Of a stretch of 54,128 nt of DNA, positions 42,638-51,096 are shown piece by piece. A program made the translations under genes and the position numbers. The stretch's first letter is position 1; each line of letters begins with the position of its first letter. This stretch comes from Candidatus Omnitrophota bacterium (GTDB taxonomy: Bacteria; Omnitrophota; Gorgyraeia; Velamenicoccales; Velamenicoccaceae), in NCBI GenBank assembly GCA_020052645.1, contig JAGVOQ010000012.1, forward strand, positions 1-54,128. The letters run 5' to 3'. The notes under the pieces were generated by a model. The model did not search any database, had not been told where the DNA came from, and worked only from the letters and a program-made list of their open reading frames with translations.

Positions 42638-43159
42638 ATGCAACATCGAAAAAAATTTCATTTAACGAAATGTTGGCTTTGGCTTAAAAAAAGTTTAATC
42701 CCTAGTCAGAAATCCCCGGCTTTTAAGCCGGGGGATGAATGCATGGTTGTCTCAGGAGGGAATCCCCGGATAGGTAATAGTATTGCCGAGGAGATTATTC
42801 TGACGAGAAAGGAGCCCCGGACTTTAGTCCGGGGAGTTCCACTGATTTTCTTAATGATTTTACTCGTCGCTGGCTGCGCCCATGCTCAGAATCGAAGACA
42901 GGCTTTTATTAACAGCCATCCTGAAATTTCCAAAGATCACAAAACAGCTATTTCGAACGGTGAAGTAAGACTAGGAATGAATAGAAAAGAAGTCTTGGCC
43001 AGCCTTGGGACCCCTTGGGAAAAAATAACATCTGACTCTGCTCTTTTTGAAAAAATTGAAACATGGTCTTACGGTGAATGTCTCTACCAGTGCGATGAAA
43101 TTATTTTTAACAAAGACGGTGAGGTTATCGATTACGATATCTACAAAGATGAAGAATAA
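42638..43159 (+). CDS. SmpA-like lipoprotein with repeat D inserted in its leader
   Basis: 173 residues as read. The core is a lipobox (LIFLMILLVAGC, Cys80) and an SmpA-type domain (EVRLGMNRKEVLASLGTPWE). Ahead of it lies a 66-residue N-terminal extension, of which about 45 codons come from repeat D1 (KSPAFKPGDECMVV to TLVRGVP). Removing the repeat would leave MQHRKKFHLTKCWLWLKK joined to VPLIFLMILL, a normal-looking basic signal-peptide start. Whether the extended form is still exported is open; a repeat-internal start at ATG 42743 is another possibility. Confidence 0.7.
   Translation: MQHRKKFHLTKCWLWLKKSLIPSQKSPAFKPGDECMVVSGGNPRIGNSIAEEIILTRKEPRTLVRGVPLIFLMILLVAGCAHAQNRRQAFINSHPEISKDHKTAISNGEVRLGMNRKEVLASLGTPWEKITSDSALFEKIETWSYGECLYQCDEIIFNKDGEVIDYDIYKDEE
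42705..42843 (+). repeat. family D palindromic repeat, copy D1, inside a lipoprotein gene
   Basis: CCCCGGCTTTTAAGCCGGGG, then GGAGGGAATCCCCGG and GAGATTATTCTGACGAG, then GGAGCCCCGGACTTTAGTCC and GGGGAGTTCC. A second copy, inverted, ends the window (54029). It is read in frame through the leader of the gene at 42638. Confidence 0.88.
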
Positions 43160-43237
43160 ATAATCACAAGATAACTAACATTTTAATAAAAATAACTATT
43201 TGCAATGAGAAATCTTTTTAAGGATCTTTACGGGGCC

Positions 43238-43404
43238 CACCTAAGGCTAAAATCCCTAAGGTTCCTTTTGTAAGCAGAATACCTCTAGCAACCACCCTTA
43301 AGGTGATTACAAGGAAGTCCTGTCACAAACAGGACTTCCACAACCATTGCTATCGGCAGGCGCGTCCTTTAAAAAGGTACAGTTTAGAGGCCGCAGGGTA
43401 TAAA
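43238..43404 (+). repeat. family C palindromic repeat, long copy C3
   Basis: CACCTAAGGCTAAAATCCCT, ACCTCTAGCAACCACCC, GGAAGTCCTGTCACAAACAG with GACTTCC, ACCTTTAAAAAGGTAC-like hairpin and GAGGCCGCAGGGTATAAA. It occupies most of the 307-base gap before 43467. Confidence 0.82.
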
Positions 43405-43466
43405 AAAACACTCTTAACTCACCACGGTGAGGTTTGCAAACATAGCTCAAAAACAATGTTATATTT

Positions 43467-43784
43467 ATGACAGATGACACAAAAGAAAAGATACTGAACT
43501 GGATCACAAAAATAATAGCGAATCTAATCTTCTGGGCTGTCGCTCTAGCTGTATGTTTCGGGATTTTTTATTGCATTCACAAAACCGTTGTTCTCACCGG
43601 AGAACTCACGAATCAACCAGAGATGAATTGCTCCAGCACTGTCAAGAAAACTGTTAAAACTACTGAAAAAAAACAAAGCATACTTGAGACATTGAAAATT
43701 CGCTCTAACCGCCTAAAATCTATAGATATCATTGTCCAGAAATTAAAATCACGCGGAGATTCTTCTGATGTCGAGTGTTTGTAA
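43467..43784 (+). CDS. single-pass membrane protein
   Basis: 105 residues: one helix (about 18-42, IANLIFWAVALAVCFGIFYC) followed by a basic, Lys/Thr-rich helical tail (STVKKTVKTTEKKQSILETL). No recognised domain; no strong ribosome site. Possibly a small cytoplasm-facing scaffold. Confidence 0.6.
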   Translation: MTDDTKEKILNWITKIIANLIFWAVALAVCFGIFYCIHKTVVLTGELTNQPEMNCSSTVKKTVKTTEKKQSILETLKIRSNRLKSIDIIVQKLKSRGDSSDVECL

Positions 43785-43886
43785 ACCTTTTTGCTTTAGA
43801 AAAATTCATTGATAATTATTAATTCTTAGAGTAGAATTTTGTAAAAGAATTATTTTCTAATCGAGGCATACTTAAGAAAGGAAATA

Positions 43887-44195
43887 ATGAACATACAGGA
43901 TTTTTTAAACAAAGAAATTGAACTCAAAATAAGCGACCCCATGGATTTTCATGTAGAAAACGGCTATGGCCCTTACAGGGGCAGGATCGTTGATATCAAA
44001 CCAACCTCGGCCACAATATTTTTGACATCGCGACTTTATTATCGTGGAGAACCAATAATTCAGCTTAAAGCACGCACGACTTTGTCTAATGACACATTCG
44101 TACAACTGTGCTCTTCCAAGTTTCTCTCAACCAGCCTTTCTTCCACCGCCGCGTCGGTATCTCAATTAAACGGAGGGATAAAATTAATAAGTTAA
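43887..44195 (+). CDS. small protein with beta-barrel-like N-terminus
   Basis: 102 residues. IQDFLNKEIELKISDPMDFH, YGPYRGRIVDIKPTSATIF and LTSRLYYRGEPIIQLKART alternate strand-like stretches, recalling a small barrel such as a PilZ/SH3-like module, but no PilZ motif is present. RBS AAGGAAA precedes ATG. The histidine kinase starts 80 bases downstream. Function unknown. Confidence 0.65.
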   Translation: MNIQDFLNKEIELKISDPMDFHVENGYGPYRGRIVDIKPTSATIFLTSRLYYRGEPIIQLKARTTLSNDTFVQLCSSKFLSTSLSSTAASVSQLNGGIKLIS

Positions 44196-44274
44196 AACTT
44201 TTTTAATTTTCCGGCGGCACCCCCTTCGCAAAAGTGCATTATTTTCTTAAAATACGTCAGAAACACGATGCCTT

Positions 44275-46467
44275 ATGATATTTAAATACTTCCAAGCGCT
44301 TTTTAATCCAGACTTCTACTTCGTAAAGCCTTATATCTTACCGAATTTCGTTGTTTCTATAGCAATCTTCGTCTTAGGCATCTTTATCTTTATAAAAAAT
44401 CGAAAATCTACTTCCAATGTCTATTTCACGTTTTGCTGCTATAGCGCGGCCATATGGATCTTTTTTCATTCTCTCTGCCAAATCAGCAACAGTAAGGTGC
44501 TTGCAATCTTTTGGGCCAAAATCGCCTACATCGGCGTAACTTTCATCGCGACAAATATCTACGCGTTTTCCGTATCCTATCTCAATTTCTGGCGCCAGAA
44601 AAAAATTGTTTTTTTAGCCTTTTGCACTAGTGCTGTTTTTTGTGTTTTAAGCCAGACAGACTTGGTCATTCGCACTGCCAAAAAATTTGACTGGGGCTAT
44701 TATCCTCTGGCAGGAGATCTCCACCCAGCGTTTCTATTTTTCTTCGTAACCATGATGTTGGCGAGTCTTTATAATTTTTATGCTGGCTACAAACAAGAAG
44801 CCCTTCACATCGAAAAAGAACGACGCAGGCTTCTGTTTTTGGCTTTTTTTATCGCTTACTTCGGTTCCATTGACTATCTACCCAATTATCAAATATCTGT
44901 TTATCCATTCGGCTATATACCGGTCTTTTTGTTATTCTTCCTCATTACGTACAGCATCGTCAAATACCGCCTCATGGATGTTGAAACCCTCATCCACAAA
45001 ATCATCCTCTACGCGCTCTTGTCTTCTATGGTTTTTGTTCTTTATGCAGGAATGCTTCTTTTGGTCCGATTTTTCATTGCCGACAAAATAGTCAGCTTAC
45101 ATGAAATTATCACGACGAGCGTTTTCATCACTATTGTTTTATTTTTCATGTCTCATTTAAAAGATAAAACTCAAACCCTCATAGATAAGATTTTTTACAG
45201 AGACAAATACAACTATCGCAAAACCCTGGAAATATTCGCAAAGAAATTAAATCTCTTGTTAGATTCACCAGACCTTTTGCGAACCATCACAACAACAATT
45301 GCAGACATCATCCATATCAATAAAATCGCCCTGATCCTTTTTGACGAAAAAACAAGTATTTACGCAATCCGGGAAAGCAAAGGCCTAAGAGAAAACTCAA
45401 TAAACTTCGAAAAAAACGATCCCTTTTTATTGTTTTTGCAATATTACGGCAATATCGTTGAAAAAGAGCTGTTGATCTTAGATCTCGACTTTAAATTTAA
45501 AGAAATGCGAGCAGACGGACTCCTCCTCATGAAAACGCTTGAAGCAGAAATCGTCATCCCGCTCATTGTGCAAAGAAAATTAATAGGCATCTTAACCCTA
45601 GGGAAAAAACTCTCTGGGGAAGGTTATAAAATAGAAGATATCGAACTCCTACGCGGTGCAGGCCACGAGATCAGTATCGCTGTCAATAACTACCTCTTAT
45701 ATGAAGGCTTGGAAAAAACGAACCTTGAGCTCCAGGAGGCCCAGGCCCAACTCATCCAATCCGCCAAGATGGCGGCTGTAGGCCAGCTGGGAGCAGGCGT
45801 TGCCCATGAACTAAACAATCCTTTAGGCGGTATCCTCGGCTATGCTCAATTCATGCTGGAAAAAATCAACCGCCAGGATTTCGGACCCAATGAATTTCAA
45901 GCCTGTAAAGGATACATCGAATCAATTGAAAGAGAATCCATCCGCTGCAAAAAAATAGTCAGCAATTTGCTGAAATTCTCCAGAAAATCACCGACAGATA
46001 AATACGAGCTCATAGAAATCGGCCCAGCGATCGAAGAGACGCTTTCATTTCTGACGCATCAATTGAGGTTGCGCAATGTCAACGTCACTGTTAAAATACA
46101 ACCGGATTTGAGCAAGGCGATGGGAGTAGCCAATCCCTTACAACAAGTATTTACCAACCTTATTTTAAACGCCCAACAAGCGATGCCTAACGGAGGAGAG
46201 CTTATTATCTCAGCCGAAAACATTTTGGATGAAATTACAAACAGGCCATCCTTGGTTAAAATAGAATTTAGCGATACAGGATGCGGCATCCCTGAAGAGA
46301 ATTTAAGCCGCATTTTTGTCCCGTTTTTTACAACAAAAACGGAAAAAGGCACAGGACTGGGGCTATCCATTAGTTATCAGATTATTCATGATCACAAAGG
46401 GAAGATTGAAGTCTCAAGCCAAATCGGCAAAGGTACGACGTTTACCATCACTCTGCCGACGAAATAA
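44275..46467 (+). CDS. membrane histidine kinase with 7TM-type N-terminus and GAF domain
   Basis: 730 residues: seven to eight N-terminal helices (about 20-300), a linker of the LuxQ/7TM-histidine-kinase type (DKIFYRDKYNYRKTLEIFAK), a GAF domain (about 330-470), a HisKA dimerisation helix with phospho-His in GAGVAHELNNPLGGILGYAQ (around residue 510) and an HATPase_c domain (NLILNAQQAMPNGGE, FSDTGCGIPEENL, KGTGLGLSIS). The two receiver proteins immediately downstream are likely partners. The ligand is unknown. Confidence 0.93.
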   Translation: MIFKYFQALFNPDFYFVKPYILPNFVVSIAIFVLGIFIFIKNRKSTSNVYFTFCCYSAAIWIFFHSLCQISNSKVLAIFWAKIAYIGVTFIATNIYAFSVSYLNFWRQKKIVFLAFCTSAVFCVLSQTDLVIRTAKKFDWGYYPLAGDLHPAFLFFFVTMMLASLYNFYAGYKQEALHIEKERRRLLFLAFFIAYFGSIDYLPNYQISVYPFGYIPVFLLFFLITYSIVKYRLMDVETLIHKIILYALLSSMVFVLYAGMLLLVRFFIADKIVSLHEIITTSVFITIVLFFMSHLKDKTQTLIDKIFYRDKYNYRKTLEIFAKKLNLLLDSPDLLRTITTTIADIIHINKIALILFDEKTSIYAIRESKGLRENSINFEKNDPFLLFLQYYGNIVEKELLILDLDFKFKEMRADGLLLMKTLEAEIVIPLIVQRKLIGILTLGKKLSGEGYKIEDIELLRGAGHEISIAVNNYLLYEGLEKTNLELQEAQAQLIQSAKMAAVGQLGAGVAHELNNPLGGILGYAQFMLEKINRQDFGPNEFQACKGYIESIERESIRCKKIVSNLLKFSRKSPTDKYELIEIGPAIEETLSFLTHQLRLRNVNVTVKIQPDLSKAMGVANPLQQVFTNLILNAQQAMPNGGELIISAENILDEITNRPSLVKIEFSDTGCGIPEENLSRIFVPFFTTKTEKGTGLGLSISYQIIHDHKGKIEVSSQIGKGTTFTITLPTK

Positions 46468-46477
46468 AACGAGCCTT

Positions 46478-46870
46478 ATGGATAAAAACATACGAATTTT
46501 AATTGTGGATGACGAACCGATCATGCGCAGCCTTTTTACCGATATACTCTCAGATCAGGGATTTCCGGTAACCACTGTTTGCAATGGAAAAGAAGCTGAG
46601 GAAAAAGTAAAAGACAACTGCTTTGATATCGCCTTTGTGGACGTTCACATGCCGGTGATGGATGGTTTAAGCACTTTGCGCATGCTCTTAAAAAATTGCC
46701 CAAAAACCGCTGTTGTCATGACAGATAGTTTCCCAGAATATTTTTTAGATGAACTTCAGATAAAAGGAGCTGTCAGCTGCATTCATAAGCCGTTTCACAT
46801 TGAAGAAATACGCTCCATCGTTAATCAAATTCTCGAGAAAAAAAGAAATCAAGGGACCTATGCTGAATAA
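46478..46870 (+). CDS. single-domain response regulator
   Basis: 130 residues from ATG 46478, 10 bases after the kinase stop; an earlier in-frame ATG at 46316 lies inside the kinase gene. Receiver features: acidic pair in ILIVDDEPIM, phospho-Asp in FDIAFVDVHMPVMDG, and Lys in CIHKPF. The usual switch Thr/Ser position reads VVMTDSFPE. Overlaps the next gene by 11 bases, so translation is coupled. Probably a phosphotransfer intermediate of the kinase. Confidence 0.92.
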   Translation: MDKNIRILIVDDEPIMRSLFTDILSDQGFPVTTVCNGKEAEEKVKDNCFDIAFVDVHMPVMDGLSTLRMLLKNCPKTAVVMTDSFPEYFLDELQIKGAVSCIHKPFHIEEIRSIVNQILEKKRNQGTYAE

Positions 46871-48380
46871 TATCTTGGTTATTGACGATGAAATGGTTAT
46901 CTGCGAACTCTTGGAAACCTTGCTAAAAGACCAGGGATTCTCGGTCACAACAGCTTTATCCGGCGAAGAAGGTATAAAGAAATTCAAAGAAGGCACCTAT
47001 GGCCTCGTGATGACGGATTTAAAACTCCCCGATCTGGATGGCATCAAAGTCTTAGAACAAATAAAAAAACATAATCCTGATACCGTCGTCATTGTCATGA
47101 CAGGCTACCCGTCTTTTGAAACCGTTCATTCAGCACTCAGGCAAGGGGCGTTTGATTATGTCCCAAAACCCTTCACCATCGATGAAATATCCTTTGCGGT
47201 CAGAAGGGCTCTGGCATTCAGGAATTTAAAAGAAACAAACAATCAATTAATGCGTGAATTAGCAGAACAAAATTCAAGACTTGAAGAAAAAGCCAAGGAA
47301 CGGACTCAGGAATTAAGACTCCTGTATAAAATCGGCAGCGATATTTCTTCGACGCTTAATCTTAGCGAAGTTCTATCCATCATCCTTGACCGCATCTCAG
47401 GCATCTTAAACGTAGAAATTTGTTCTATCCTTTTATTGGATGAAACAAATAAAGATTACATAATGAAATGCGCTAAAGGGCTGGACAATGCTGTCGTTTG
47501 CAAAACACGTGTCAGGGTGGGAGAGTCCATCTCAGGCTGGGTCATTGAGCACAAAGAAGGCCTTCTTGTTGAAAATATTGAGACTGATCCAAGATTTCAG
47601 CACCGAAATGATGAAAAATATTACACACGTTCGTTTATCAGTGTTCCTCTTTTATCAAAAGACAGAGTGATCGGCGTTATTAACGTCAATAATAAAAAAT
47701 CAAAAGATATTTTCACAAAGGATGACTACAGGTTCATAAAAGGAGTAGCCGCTGAAGCGACCATAGGCATTGAAAATGCCCGCCTTTATCAAAGTCTTGA
47801 AGACAGCTATATGCGCACTGTTCTGGTCCTGACATCCGCCATCGATGCCAAAGACCACTACACCAACAAACACTCCCAGCATGTCTGTGAATACGCTTCT
47901 GCCGTTGCCAAAGAATTAAACCTCTCTGAAGAAGAAATTAAGAATCTGGAACGTGCCTGTAAACTGCATGACATCGGAAAAATCGGCATCGAAGACACCA
48001 TTCTGACCAAGCCCGATAAGCTTACTCCTGAAGAATGGAATAAAATGAAGACACACCCCTCTAAAAGCGCTGAAATATTGCGGCCATTGGCCTTTTTGAA
48101 TGAAGTCATCAAGCTCGTCGAACAACATCACGAACGATATGATGGGACCGGATACCCTTCCTCGAAAAAAGCTGAAGAGATTACCCTCGGGGCACGCATC
48201 ATCACCGTAGTGGACAGCTTCGATGCCATGTTTACGGACCGACCGTACCGCAAAGCCCTCACAAAAGAAGCCGCTATTGAAGAATTAAAAAAAGGCAGCG
48301 GTACTCAATTCGACCCTAAAGTAGTCGAGGTTTTTCTTCGTGTTTTAGAACAATCCCTATCCAGTCAATCGGGCATTTAA
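46860..48380 (+). CDS. receiver-GAF-HD-GYP response regulator
   Basis: 506 residues from ATG 46860, which overlaps the preceding receiver gene. Receiver domain (about 1-125; VIDDEMVICELL, TDLKLPDLDG, MTGYPS, PKPFTI), a coiled-coil (about 130-160), GAF (about 170-310) and HD-GYP (about 325-500). Catalytic residues are present: KLHDIGKIG, QHHERYDGTGYPSS and VVDSFDAMFT. Phosphorylation by the kinase at 44275 would adjust cyclic-di-GMP hydrolysis. The operon thus joins an extracellular or redox signal to c-di-GMP turnover. Confidence 0.94.
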   Translation: MLNNILVIDDEMVICELLETLLKDQGFSVTTALSGEEGIKKFKEGTYGLVMTDLKLPDLDGIKVLEQIKKHNPDTVVIVMTGYPSFETVHSALRQGAFDYVPKPFTIDEISFAVRRALAFRNLKETNNQLMRELAEQNSRLEEKAKERTQELRLLYKIGSDISSTLNLSEVLSIILDRISGILNVEICSILLLDETNKDYIMKCAKGLDNAVVCKTRVRVGESISGWVIEHKEGLLVENIETDPRFQHRNDEKYYTRSFISVPLLSKDRVIGVINVNNKKSKDIFTKDDYRFIKGVAAEATIGIENARLYQSLEDSYMRTVLVLTSAIDAKDHYTNKHSQHVCEYASAVAKELNLSEEEIKNLERACKLHDIGKIGIEDTILTKPDKLTPEEWNKMKTHPSKSAEILRPLAFLNEVIKLVEQHHERYDGTGYPSSKKAEEITLGARIITVVDSFDAMFTDRPYRKALTKEAAIEELKKGSGTQFDPKVVEVFLRVLEQSLSSQSGI

Positions 48381-48402
48381 CCAACTTAACCATTAAAAAA
48401 AC

Positions 48403-48783
48403 ATGTCTCGTCACATAAAACCTGATTTGAAATCGTGCAAGACCTGTTCTCAGGGTAGTTGCTGCCGACACGGGGTCAGCGCCTGTCTTTTTGAAGTCGC
48501 AACAATCCTTAAAAAAAACAAACATTTAAAAATCAAAAAACCCTGGTTTAAATACATAGGCATAGACTTTGAAGAAACAGAATCAGGATATGACTTTGAG
48601 ACAAATATCATCAACGGTAAATGCATCTTCCAAGATAAAAACATGCGCTGCCGTATTTATAAAACAAGGCCCAGCGCCTGCAGGGCATTTCCTTATTGGA
48701 AAAACAAGGTATCCCACGACTATCGCGAACTCTGCCACATCCCGTCGAAATCAAACACTAAAAAATTGAAGAGCCATTCTTAA
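48403..48783 (+). CDS. YkgJ-family Cys cluster protein
   Basis: 126 residues with the YkgJ (zinc/iron-chelating) cysteine pattern: CKTCSQGSCCRHGVSAC near the N-terminus and CIFQDKNMRCRIYKTRPSAC further on, then RAFPYW. These eight or so Cys probably bind a metal or an iron-sulfur cluster. The family reaction is unknown. It starts 23 bases after the HD-GYP stop. Confidence 0.85.
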   Translation: MSRHIKPDLKSCKTCSQGSCCRHGVSACLFEVATILKKNKHLKIKKPWFKYIGIDFEETESGYDFETNIINGKCIFQDKNMRCRIYKTRPSACRAFPYWKNKVSHDYRELCHIPSKSNTKKLKSHS

Positions 48784-48855
48784 CTCTTAAATTTTAACTC
48801 CTTTAAACTCGTAAAACTAACAAAACTTGCTGACCTCGTTAAGCTGTTTTTCTCC

Positions 48856-48897
48856 TTGACTTTTTTCCTAACTGCTACTAAAATAGTATCAGTTAGG
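48856..48897 (+). promoter_or_regulatory. promoter with 31-bp palindromic Rrf2 operator
   Basis: TTGACT (48856-48861), 17 bases, TAAAAT (48879-48884). A near-perfect palindrome covers the -10: CCTAACTG, one base, TACTA, AAA, TAGTA, one base, CAGTTAGG (48867-48897). It precedes the Rrf2 gene by 12 bases, so autorepression is likely. Confidence 0.85.
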
Positions 48898-48909
48898 AAA
48901 GAGAGAATC

Positions 48910-49311
48910 ATGAAGCTGCTGACTAAAAAAACTGATTATGCCATAAGAATACTTGCGGTTTTGACAAAAAACAAAAACCGTTTTTTATCCGCTAGGGAAA
49001 TCTCCAGTCTTCAAAATATTCCTTATCAATTTATAAGACAAATTTTGCGGATCCTACTGCAACATAACTTTGTTGTTTCAAAAGAAGGAGGGAAAGGGGG
49101 CTTTAAGCTGAATGTTGACCCTAAGAATATTTCAGTCTCAGATGTAATTCAATATTTTCAAGGGAACATCATGCTGTCAAAATGCATGTTTAGAAAACAA
49201 CTATGTCACAATCGTTCAACTTGTATCTTAAAGAAAGAGATCAATCGGATCGAAGAATTGGTAGAGAAAGAGTTCGCACGTATTTCAATCGCTAAACTAA
49301 CGAAAACTTAA
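48910..49311 (+). CDS. Rrf2-family regulator, NsrR-like
   Basis: 133 residues from ATG 48910, preceded by GGAAAGAGAG. The winged helix is MKLLTKKTDYAIRILAVLTK to KEGGKGGFKLNVDP. Three cysteines C-x6-C-x5-C (KCMFRKQLCHNRSTCILK) are placed as in iron-sulfur NsrR and IscR. The hcp gene follows after 14 bases. In other bacteria Hcp is the classical NsrR target, so a nitric oxide or redox-sensing role is inferred. It differs strongly in sequence from the sulfur-block Rrf2 protein at 23007. Confidence 0.87.
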   Translation: MKLLTKKTDYAIRILAVLTKNKNRFLSAREISSLQNIPYQFIRQILRILLQHNFVVSKEGGKGGFKLNVDPKNISVSDVIQYFQGNIMLSKCMFRKQLCHNRSTCILKKEINRIEELVEKEFARISIAKLTKT

Positions 49312-49325
49312 AAAGGAGGGTTCTT

Positions 49326-50618
49326 ATGTTTTGTTATCAATGTGAACAGACCGCGGGAGGTTCAGGTTGCACACAAAGTGGGGTTTGCGGAAAATCCCAA
49401 AACATCCAAAGCTTACAGGATATTTTGCTTTTTGGATTAAAAGGAATGGCCGCCTATGCTTATCATGCCAGAGAGCTAGGTGCTATAAATCCCGAAGTCG
49501 ATGGTTTTGTCCATGAAGCCTTATTTAAAACCGTGACCAATGTAAGCTTTGACCTCAAACAATACATAGATTTAGCCTTGAAATGCGGAGAGATGAATTT
49601 AAAAACTATGGAGCTTTTAGATAAAGCACATACCGAACGATTTGGCAATCCTGTCCCAACAGAAGTAGAAACAGGGACTAAGGCCGGCCACGGCATTCTG
49701 ATCACAGGCCATGACTTACTCGATCTCTATGAATTACTAAAGCAAACTGAAGGCACTGGCATCAATATCTACACCCATAGCGAGATGCTTCCAGCCCATG
49801 GTTATCCAAAACTAAAACAGTTCAAACACCTGGTTGGCAATTACGGCGGCGCCTGGCAGGAACAAAAAAAAGAATTTAATGAATTCTCCGGCGCCTTACT
49901 TGCCACAACAAACTGTGTTTTAACACCTTTACCCAATACCTACCTAGACAGGCTGTTCACCATTGGAATTACCGGGATAGAGGGAGCAACTCACTTAAAA
50001 ACAAGAGATTTCAGTCCATTGATCAAAAAAGCAAAAAGCCTTCCGCCCTTACCCGAAGCTTTAGGTAAAAAAATCATGACAGGCTTTCACCACACGGCCA
50101 TTTTAGGCCTTGCGGATAAAATAATTGACGCGGTCAAAAAGGGAAAAATACGCCGTTTCTTCTTAATAGGTGGATGTGATGGCGCGAAACCGGGACGCAA
50201 CTACTATACTGAATTCGCAGAGAGCGTTCCTAAAGACTGTGTCATACTAACCCTGGCATGTGGAAAATACCGATTCAATAAAATTGATTTTGGTAATATC
50301 GATGGCATCCCAAGACTGCTCGATATCGGACAATGCAACAATGCATATTCAGCTATCCAGGTTGCCTCTAGCCTTTCTAAGGCATTTAATTGTTCAGTCA
50401 ATGACTTGCCTTTATCGTTTGTTCTATCCTGGTTTGAACAAAAAGCCGTAGCGATTCTCTTAACTCTTCTCACCCTTGGCATCAAAGACATCCGTCTGGG
50501 GCCATCTTTGCCGGCGTTCATTTCACCCGATGTTTTCAAAATACTTCAGGACAACTTTGGCATCAAGGCAATCACAACACCTGCAAATGACCTAAAGTCT
50601 ATTTTAAGCAAGTCGTAA
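49326..50618 (+). CDS. hcp: hybrid cluster protein (hydroxylamine/NO reductase), short class
   Basis: 430 residues. N-terminal cluster cysteines Cys3, Cys6, Cys15 and Cys21 (FCYQCEQTAGGSGCTQSGVC), and hybrid-cluster ligands in ILITGHDL, TNCVLTP, LIGGCDGAKPGRNYYTEF and LACGKYRF, with GQCNNAYSAI. It is about 120 residues shorter than E. coli Hcp (550), as in the class III proteins that lack the second helical bundle. Hcp reduces NO or hydroxylamine. No hcr reductase gene follows. AAAGGAGGG precedes ATG; a terminator follows. Confidence 0.94.
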   Translation: MFCYQCEQTAGGSGCTQSGVCGKSQNIQSLQDILLFGLKGMAAYAYHARELGAINPEVDGFVHEALFKTVTNVSFDLKQYIDLALKCGEMNLKTMELLDKAHTERFGNPVPTEVETGTKAGHGILITGHDLLDLYELLKQTEGTGINIYTHSEMLPAHGYPKLKQFKHLVGNYGGAWQEQKKEFNEFSGALLATTNCVLTPLPNTYLDRLFTIGITGIEGATHLKTRDFSPLIKKAKSLPPLPEALGKKIMTGFHHTAILGLADKIIDAVKKGKIRRFFLIGGCDGAKPGRNYYTEFAESVPKDCVILTLACGKYRFNKIDFGNIDGIPRLLDIGQCNNAYSAIQVASSLSKAFNCSVNDLPLSFVLSWFEQKAVAILLTLLTLGIKDIRLGPSLPAFISPDVFKILQDNFGIKAITTPANDLKSILSKS

Positions 50619-50636
50619 ACAGAGTTTTAATAAATA

Positions 50637-50672
50637 TAAAAAGGGGGGCAGTTTCTCAACTCCCCTTTTTTT
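50637..50672 (+). terminator. rho-independent terminator after hcp
   Basis: AAAAGGGG and CCCCTTTT stem around GGCAGTTTCTCAACT, followed by seven T, 19 bases after the hcp stop. Confidence 0.85.
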
Positions 50673-50808
50673 ATTTAGTTTTCATGTTTTTACCCTTGAT
50701 TGTTCATTTTTCATTGCTTAAAATCCTTTTCTTTCCGCAACCAAGAGTGTTATAATAAAATATAATACCTATCAAAAAACCACAGTGATAAGCAACGAAG
50801 GAAAATAA

Positions 50809-51096
50809 ATGATCAAAAGACATAATGGATTGAGCTGGCTCTTTGTAATTATCGGATTAATATTAGCGCCATTTTTGTTCGATCTTGGCGGTTATTCATA
50901 CATCGGTTACATAGGATCAATCCTGATTATCATAGGGCTTTCGCTTTATGCAAATGCAAAAGGACGACATCCTGCATGGGGTTTATTCGGCTTATTGAGT
51001 GTGTTTGGCGCCATAATAGGATGGATAGTCATCTGGCTCCTTAAGGATTATTCAACAACTACTCTAGAAAAAAAAGAAGACGAGAAAAAGATATGA
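50809..51096 (+). CDS. small three-helix membrane protein, relative of 580
   Basis: 95 residues with three hydrophobic segments (about 7-26, 30-50 and 60-82) and a charged C-terminus. GRHPAWGLFGLLSVFGAIIG, then VIWLLKD, matches the end of the 99-residue protein at 580 (W..G.LG...G.IG..I..LKD). RBS GAAGGAAAAT precedes ATG. Its stop overlaps the following lipoprotein start by four bases. Function unknown. Confidence 0.72.
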   Translation: MIKRHNGLSWLFVIIGLILAPFLFDLGGYSYIGYIGSILIIIGLSLYANAKGRHPAWGLFGLLSVFGAIIGWIVIWLLKDYSTTTLEKKEDEKKI

